NCBI RefSeq assembly: GCF_000764305.2
Contig: NW_025930568.1
Coordinates: forward strand, 191,786 to 255,785
Length of the DNA: 64,000 nt
Source of the DNA: Hyalella azteca
Lineage: Eukaryota; Arthropoda; Malacostraca; Amphipoda; Hyalellidae
Direction: 5' to 3'
Both the position numbers and the translations under genes were made by a program. Position 1 is the first letter of the stretch. Every line of letters starts with the position of its first letter. This document shows, in pieces, positions 60,101-64,000 of the stretch. Below the pieces are notes generated by a model that was not told where the DNA came from, made no database searches, and worked only from the letters and a program-made list of their open reading frames with translations.

Positions 60101-63100
60101 GCGAACACAAACCTCGGTTACTTCGCAATTTTCACGCTCATTTTCAGCAATCATTTTGGAACCATTGCTAGTCTCGGTGGTTTTATTTCGGCCATCGTCT
60201 TTCACAATCAAGTTTGTTTCACAGTTTATTCCAGCCAAAACTTTTCCATGCACTTGAGGTTTGGTTGAATCCATTGCACGAGTGCGAATTTTTTCACGTC
60301 CTGTCTTATTGTTTATTTTATTTCCGACAGTAATTTCACGCGACTTACTGCTCGCAGCGACATTCGCTGATTTTTTTAGTAGGTTATTCTTCTCAATTTC
60401 CTTTTCCGAGACTTCAATTTTACTAGCGCCTACACGAAAAACCTGGGTCTCTGCACGATATTTTACTTCTTGTTTCTCGCCAGCGATTTTTCTGAATCCT
60501 TTTCCAGGAGACAGAATCTCCGGGGAGCTGGCCGACTCGTAAGCCGGAGAGCTTTCCACTGCAGGGCGCATTCTACCGACCCCGTTCGGTGGTGGTGTTG
60601 GTCTGCCGGCACTTCCTTCCCAACGACTGCAGATTTTAGCAGAGCTCCCGTCCCCCTCGGAGGTATTCCTTTGATCAGCAACACGTGAGCGTCGACCACT
60701 CTTTTCATAATGCTTTGCAAAATTATTTTGCTTATTACCATCTTCTTTAGCTTCGGAGATTAGACTTGCATGCTTGTCGAATAATGTTGTCGAATTCTTA
60801 ACAGGCTTTTCATTTAATTTCAGGCTATTTCCCTTAAGCGGTAGCAGTTTTTGAAGCTGGTCAACATTCGCAACAAATTCCTTCGCCGATTTTTTACCGC
60901 CTGTTCCGCTCTTCTCTACCGTGTTTACATGAGAGGTATTATACACGGCAGTCGTCATGGCGTTGTATGCGCTTCGATGACTAACCTTAATGGTCCCGGA
61001 TGAAGAGTAGCCGTCATTTTTGCCCAGATCATCCAAATGATGTCGAATGGGTTGCTGATCAGTATTCGGAGAAGAAAGAAGACTGAAGACAGTAGGAGCA
61101 GTTCGTGCTGGCGTTATTTTTATATCATGCGGATCAGTAGAGGTGTCGAATACCGAAGCTGAAGATACAACGAGGTGACTGTTCTTGATTACATCTTCAT
61201 CTGGAATTGCAGGAGTCGAGTGGACCAATTTATAATAGACAGATTCCGTCATAGGGTCAAAGTTCTTGTACCCTTTGTTCACACGTACTTTTGACCCATC
61301 ATTAGGTGGGCCCGGCATTTGGATAGTGACGACTTGCGAGCCTATAGGCGATTCCGGTATTTTCTCCTCTATTTTATCCACAGTTGTAGTTACTTTTTGA
61401 TCAACGAATTGATTATCAGATGACTGCACTCCAACGCTATCAATACCAGGTCGGACATCATTTGTCATTGGTGATGATGCCTGCAAACCGGCCAATGATC
61501 CAATCGACTCTTCCTCAGAACCCATCGAAGAGCTCATCCCTTGGTCTGGGGAAGTGCTACCGCATTGGGAGCTCGTAAATTTGAAGTCACTAGACCTCGG
61601 TGACTTTGTAAACAAACTTGAAAAAAATTCGCTATAGCTCTTAGTGGGCTTCTTATTCAATTTCTCCACCTTGACTTCATTACCATCGTTTACCGACTGG
61701 GTGGAATCCATCTTTTTGCCGACTGAGAGGCTCCTCAGAAATTTCCCACCTGGAATGCTCGATTTTGCTTCAAACCTCTTAGATCTTTCAATCGAACTTT
61801 TTACGAAGGAGTTCGACTCGATGCTAGATTGGCTGGAGACCGTTTCGGTGCAAGATTCGTTTACGTTTTGGTCTGAAGAACGCAGTCGCGGCGTTTTAGC
61901 ATCAGAGACCATCGTTACTTTATTCACAGTCCCGTCAGATTTATTTAAGCATTCAATAGAACTCTTCTTGTTGTTGACATAGGTAAAGTTTTTTTCGCCA
62001 CACGTTTTGCGAATTCCAAATGAGTGCGGATGGTTCTGTGGCGTAAAAATATGTTCAAAACAAAACGGTGAATTTTCGTGTCAAGTGTAAATAGTTGTCG
62101 AAACATTAAAGCATAATTATTTGTAAATAGTAAGTATGTTAGTTTTAAAACTTTAATTTCAAGTTCATTCGAGCACAATCGTGATTGATTGGGTAACAAC
62201 TGCTCCAACCCCATCAAAATTCTAGACGTTTCCTCGCTTGACTATAAAGCGACGAGGTCATCAATAGCATACAGAAGATGAGTCACGTTGGAAATAAGGC
62301 GGATTGATCATAAATTATTGTGTATACGAGCGGCGAAGAGGATCTCTTTGCCCTTTGAGGATCTTTGCCTTTGAGGATCTTTGATAGGTTATATATATTA
62401 AAATAAGCGTATAACATAAATATGTACATTCCAGTATGGGAATGCCGACTAAATTATGATATGTGTGCTAACACGTCTGCTCTTAATATTCATCTATAGA
62501 CGTTTATCGGTATCACGTTCACAGCAGGAAAATTGAAAGTCGTAATGGTTGCGTGCCGACAGCAATACTATAGCCAGCATTCGGGCTGCTGTATGGCGCG
62601 TTACGAGCCAACGATGTGCACGCTTCAGCTCGTCACGTACTTGATTGATGAAAGTTAAAGTCCTTGATAGGGCTGCCAGACGGTCATTTTTCCGGACAAA
62701 TTCCGCGATTTATTTTTTTTAATTGCATTAGCCGGTTAAAATTTCTGATACGGGTACTTCCCAATTAAATTGTAAAAACTGCAAAAAAATGAATTTTTAC
62801 ACCGTATCTTACAAATATACTAGTATATTTAGTAGTACTAGTTATACGCATTTTTGGCCTTTTTTGTTTGCGGACTTGGCCGTTTTCTAGGCCATCTGGC
62901 AGCCCTGTTCCTTGATTCGATCGTTGGTCTCTATGAAAACTCAGATGAAACGCCATTCATTTTGACAGGTTATTGAATGAATGAAAAACTTCTCCAGTTG
63001 AAAATTCAATATTGAAATTTCACAAAATTTAAGCTAATAAAATTACTTAATTAATTAATTTTTGTATTTTGTAAACATTCGCACTTTGTATTTTTCCTTC

Positions 63101-63612
63101 ACTAAATAATGAGGTCTTGATTAATTTCAACCTATCAACACCATAAATTTAGATATAACGTGGAAATTCATACCTTATAAATTAAATTCGATTTCTTTGT
63201 TGTAATTCACTGTGAAACCAAAAAAAACGACTGTCGATAATGGGCTGACAATCCTCTTCATTCATAATAATGACTATTGATCAGAGACTTGAGAAAATAA
63301 TTTAAAAATAAAATGAAAGGCATATTGAAAAAAATACAGATGTCACAATAAATGGTATAGACAAGCAATTCCACGATACCACGACATAAGAGGTAAGAAT
63401 CAAGAAATTTTCTGAAGAGCCCAACCAAAAATCTAATTTAAGCGAATACGGATACGCAGCAAGCCAGAGTGACCAAGTAGGGAGTAAAATTATACATTTA
63501 TTTGGATCTAGAACTTAAAAATTATAGAATATTCGTAAATATTATGAATAGGCGAAAATAGATCTTACCTGTGACTGTGTTGTCTCGTCGACGCCGCTGT
63601 CGTGGCCCTCTT
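51024..63612 (-). CDS. tau: Tau/MAP2/MAP4-family microtubule-associated protein gene (partial, 7 exons)
   Basis: The product should bind and stabilise microtubules along the lattice through C-terminal tubulin-binding repeats, in neurons and other elongated cells. Five repeats are read across three exons; four carry the family signature K(V/I)GS..N..(H/Y)...GGG and one is degenerate. A basic Pro/Ser stretch precedes them, as in vertebrate tau. All exons lie on the minus strand and their phases chain without a break: 44 nt, 2292 nt, 127 nt, 209 nt, 186 nt, 204 nt, 90 nt, giving at least 1049 codons. The first exon starts inside a codon, so the initiator exon and promoter lie beyond 64000. Family membership comes from the repeats and is very secure. 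The link to the two 5' exons rests on strand, order and phase, and is good but not proven. Confidence 0.9.
51114..51561. other. tau intron F-G
   Basis: Intron of about 450 bp, AT-rich, without any further tau-like codons or repeats that I can see. Confidence 0.5.
51562..51765 (-). CDS. tau: tau exon F, tubulin-binding repeat 5 and start of C-terminal tail
   Basis: The exon is 204 nt, 68 codons, phase 0 at both ends, with acceptor GTGCAG|ATC and a perfect donor GAG|GTAAGT. It continues repeat 4 ([20 protein letters not shown]) into repeat 5, core [15 protein letters not shown], then [10 protein letters not shown]. The tail that follows is Ser/Cys-rich with a TPSS site ([21 protein letters not shown]). 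Vertebrate tau also has a Ser-rich tail with phosphorylation sites after the last repeat. Five repeats is more than the three or four of vertebrate tau. Confidence 0.95.
51766..54650. other. tau intron E-F
   Basis: AT-rich intron of 2.9 kb. A small Ala-rich open frame on the minus strand (52428-52628) is the only coding-like patch and does not look like tau. Nothing else is recognised. Confidence 0.7.
54651..54836 (-). CDS. tau: tau exon E, tubulin-binding repeats 3 and 4
   Basis: The exon is 186 nt, 62 codons, phase 0 at both ends. The acceptor is TCCGTCACAG|ATT and the donor CAG|GTGAGA. It reads [20 protein letters not shown] into repeat 3 (core [15 protein letters not shown]) and then repeat 4 (core [15 protein letters not shown]), ending GGGDVQ. 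Both repeats have A in place of the usual P before GGG. The boundary after VQ lies within about two residues of the equivalent boundary in vertebrate tau genes, where an exon begins with VQIVYK. This supports common descent of the gene structure. Confidence 0.95.
55650..55905. repeat. Minisatellite, unit about 43-45 bp, about 6 units, in tau intron D-E
   Basis: Degenerate units share GTTACCCTAAACCC and TGATGGTCGTTC and differ by small substitutions and indels. The array lies just inside the intron, about 60 bp after the exon D donor. The rest of this intron (54837-55649) shows nothing recognisable. Confidence 0.85.
55963..56171 (-). CDS. tau: tau exon D, tubulin-binding repeats 1 and 2
   Basis: After an excellent acceptor (ACTCCTACAG) the exon reads a Lys-rich linker ([20 protein letters not shown]) into repeat 1, whose core is [15 protein letters not shown]. 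Repeat 2 follows after SKKLDY and is degenerate: [15 protein letters not shown] keeps the trailing GG but has lost the KVGS and PGGG signatures. The donor AAG|GTGAAG at 55963 ends in phase 0 after GGDKK, and the next exon continues with IESQKL as expected for an inter-repeat segment. A 43-45 bp minisatellite starts about 60 bp into the following intron. Confidence 0.93.
56705..56831 (-). CDS. tau: tau exon C, basic proline/serine-rich region
   Basis: It encodes about 42 residues starting [18 protein letters not shown] and ending [12 protein letters not shown] plus one base. The stretch is strongly basic with SPR and DPSP sites, like the proline-rich, microtubule-affinity-tuning region just before the repeats of tau. 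The donor is strong (AAGA|GTAAGT) and its phase 1 is matched exactly by the two-base start of the next exon (K then VPMNKVEVG). The acceptor at GGGCAG|AAT is inferred: a TGA lies a few codons upstream in this frame and this is the first AG after it that keeps the frame, but its pyrimidine tract is poor. The 5' end may therefore shift by a few codons. Confidence 0.8.
56832..59743. other. tau intron B-C
   Basis: AT-rich intron of 2.9 kb. Around 57660-57800 there is a loose duplication containing AATCAATAACGCTATAAT and TTGGAATCCAATAACGC. No additional exon with good splice sites and a matching frame was seen, but a very small one could be missed. The 533-bp intron C-D (56172-56704) is also plain AT-rich sequence. 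Confidence 0.5.
59744..62035 (-). CDS. tau: tau exon B, giant 2.3-kb exon (candidate 'big tau'-type exon)
   Basis: One frame stays open for about 764 codons, far beyond chance in this AT-rich region. It begins after a good acceptor (TTTTTACGCCACAG) with [15 protein letters not shown], in phase 0. The protein is low complexity and hydrophilic, rich in Ser, Lys, Asn and Thr, with no membrane segment or recognisable globular domain. Around residue 480 of the exon lies a Pro-rich patch ([14 protein letters not shown]), followed by several SP sites ([18 protein letters not shown]), which suit proline-directed kinases. The donor is the weak point: CCG|GTTGGT at 59744 keeps phase 0 but is not consensus, and the frame stays open to 59564. 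With this donor the exon is a multiple of three and symmetric, so skipping it would keep the frame. It resembles the long projection-domain exon of vertebrate big tau by position and size, not by sequence. Confidence 0.75.
62669..62908 (-). mobile_element. hAT-type MITE copy 2, in a tau intron
   Basis: The 240-bp non-coding element has terminal inverted repeats AGGGCTGCCAG / CTGGCAGCCCTGT and is flanked by a perfect 8-bp direct repeat TCCTTGAT (62661-62668 and 62909-62916). An 8-bp target duplication with CAGGG-type ends is typical of the hAT superfamily. It has no coding capacity. It is the reverse-complement sister of the element at 1590-1830. It lies in the 1.5-kb intron between exons A and B, which is otherwise AT-rich and featureless. 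Confidence 0.85.
63569..63612 (-). CDS. tau: tau exon A, 44-bp acidic N-terminal exon
   Basis: This short exon has a strong acceptor (pyrimidines then CCCACAG) and a consensus donor (CAG|GTAAGA). Its first two bases finish a codon from an exon outside the window; it then reads [14 protein letters not shown] and ends in phase 0. The acidic composition fits the N-terminal projection region of tau proteins. It was chosen because both splice sites are good and the frame joins the next exon exactly. No start codon is present, so translation must begin further upstream. Confidence 0.6.
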
Positions 63613-64000
63613 CTGTGGGAGGAAGGGTTACGAAATTAGTATGCGGACACAATTCTTTTAAGACAAAACTTGTTAAAAATAATGACTGCCAAAAAATGTT
63701 ATGGAGAAGAATTTGTAGAAAGGGAAGAAATCAAACGAAATAACATTGCCTACATAGAACATAGGTGCATTTAGTCAGCGAAGGAAATGAGTGAACGAAA
63801 ATGAACGTATTTTCTTCATAACAATATTTTATCATAAAGAACCAAGAAATAATCGTCGACAGGATAAAATTTAATCTACCAGCGCAAAATTATGCTAAAC
63901 CATGAGTATGACACCACGATTTTCTCAGTCATCTCACCGTCAATGCGAAACGCTCGCATTTTAGAATGAAAAAAAAACGCTCTATTGCGCATATTCGCGG
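63613..64000. other. Upstream part of tau, presumed intron
   Basis: The 388 bp beyond exon A are AT-rich and show no initiator exon, promoter motif or repeat that I can identify. Confidence 0.4.

Noticed and set aside
1..64000. tRNA and rRNA genes, riboswitches, operons
   Set aside because: I scanned by eye for B-box-like GGTTCGAATCC and rRNA landmarks and saw none. Bacterial features are not expected here.

Overview
The window is nuclear DNA of an arthropod, most probably an insect. It is AT-rich, has long introns, and is dense in minisatellites, MITEs and retroelement debris. The one gene that can be read with confidence is a Tau/MAP2/MAP4-family microtubule-associated protein on the minus strand. 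I cannot name the species. Five single-N gaps (10049, 20246, 32858, 34035, 34708) and a library-adaptor remnant at 34036-34057 show a short-read, mate-pair assembly.

Tau gene (minus, 63612 down to 51024; 5' end beyond the right edge). Seven exons can be placed, and every junction keeps the frame: a 44-bp exon (63569-63612); a giant 2.3-kb exon (59744-62035, about 764 codons); a short basic Pro/Ser exon (56705-56831); three exons with five tubulin-binding repeats (55963-56171, 54651-54836, 51562-51765); and a small C-terminal exon (51024-51113) that either reads to a stop or is spliced at a GC donor. The giant exon is phase 0 at both proposed ends, so it could be skipped. That makes it a candidate arthropod counterpart of the extra exon of vertebrate 'big tau'.

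Left part (1-26 kb). No secure gene is visible. It holds a hAT-type MITE (1590-1830) with an inverted sister copy inside tau (62669-62908, perfect 8-bp target duplication). A TIR element (3083-3978) sits exactly between two copies of a duplicated flank. A Penelope-like element fragment (about 9170-9985) has a GIY-YIG endonuclease region broken by two frameshifts and is flanked by inverted hammerhead-ribozyme motifs. There is a 31-bp minisatellite of about 16 units (12980-13480) and several shorter arrays.

Repeat nest (26-44 kb). Family B (26436-28800 and 41227-43985) is a decayed LTR-retroelement-like sequence with a DDE integrase remnant. Family A (28801-32857 and 34930-39043) is a 4.1-kb element whose 3' end carries the same hammerhead core as the Penelope fragment. 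Copy 1 of A is inserted into copy 1 of B, which fixes the 5' end of A. The A copies are a mosaic of nearly identical and strongly diverged blocks. Between them lies a 474-bp exact duplication joined by a Nextera mate-pair junction, which is an assembly artefact. Copy 2 of B carries a foldback element with 145-bp arms.

44-51 kb is mostly featureless AT-rich DNA ending in a 37-bp minisatellite (49857-50285) and a short GC-rich stretch, just downstream of the last tau exon found.
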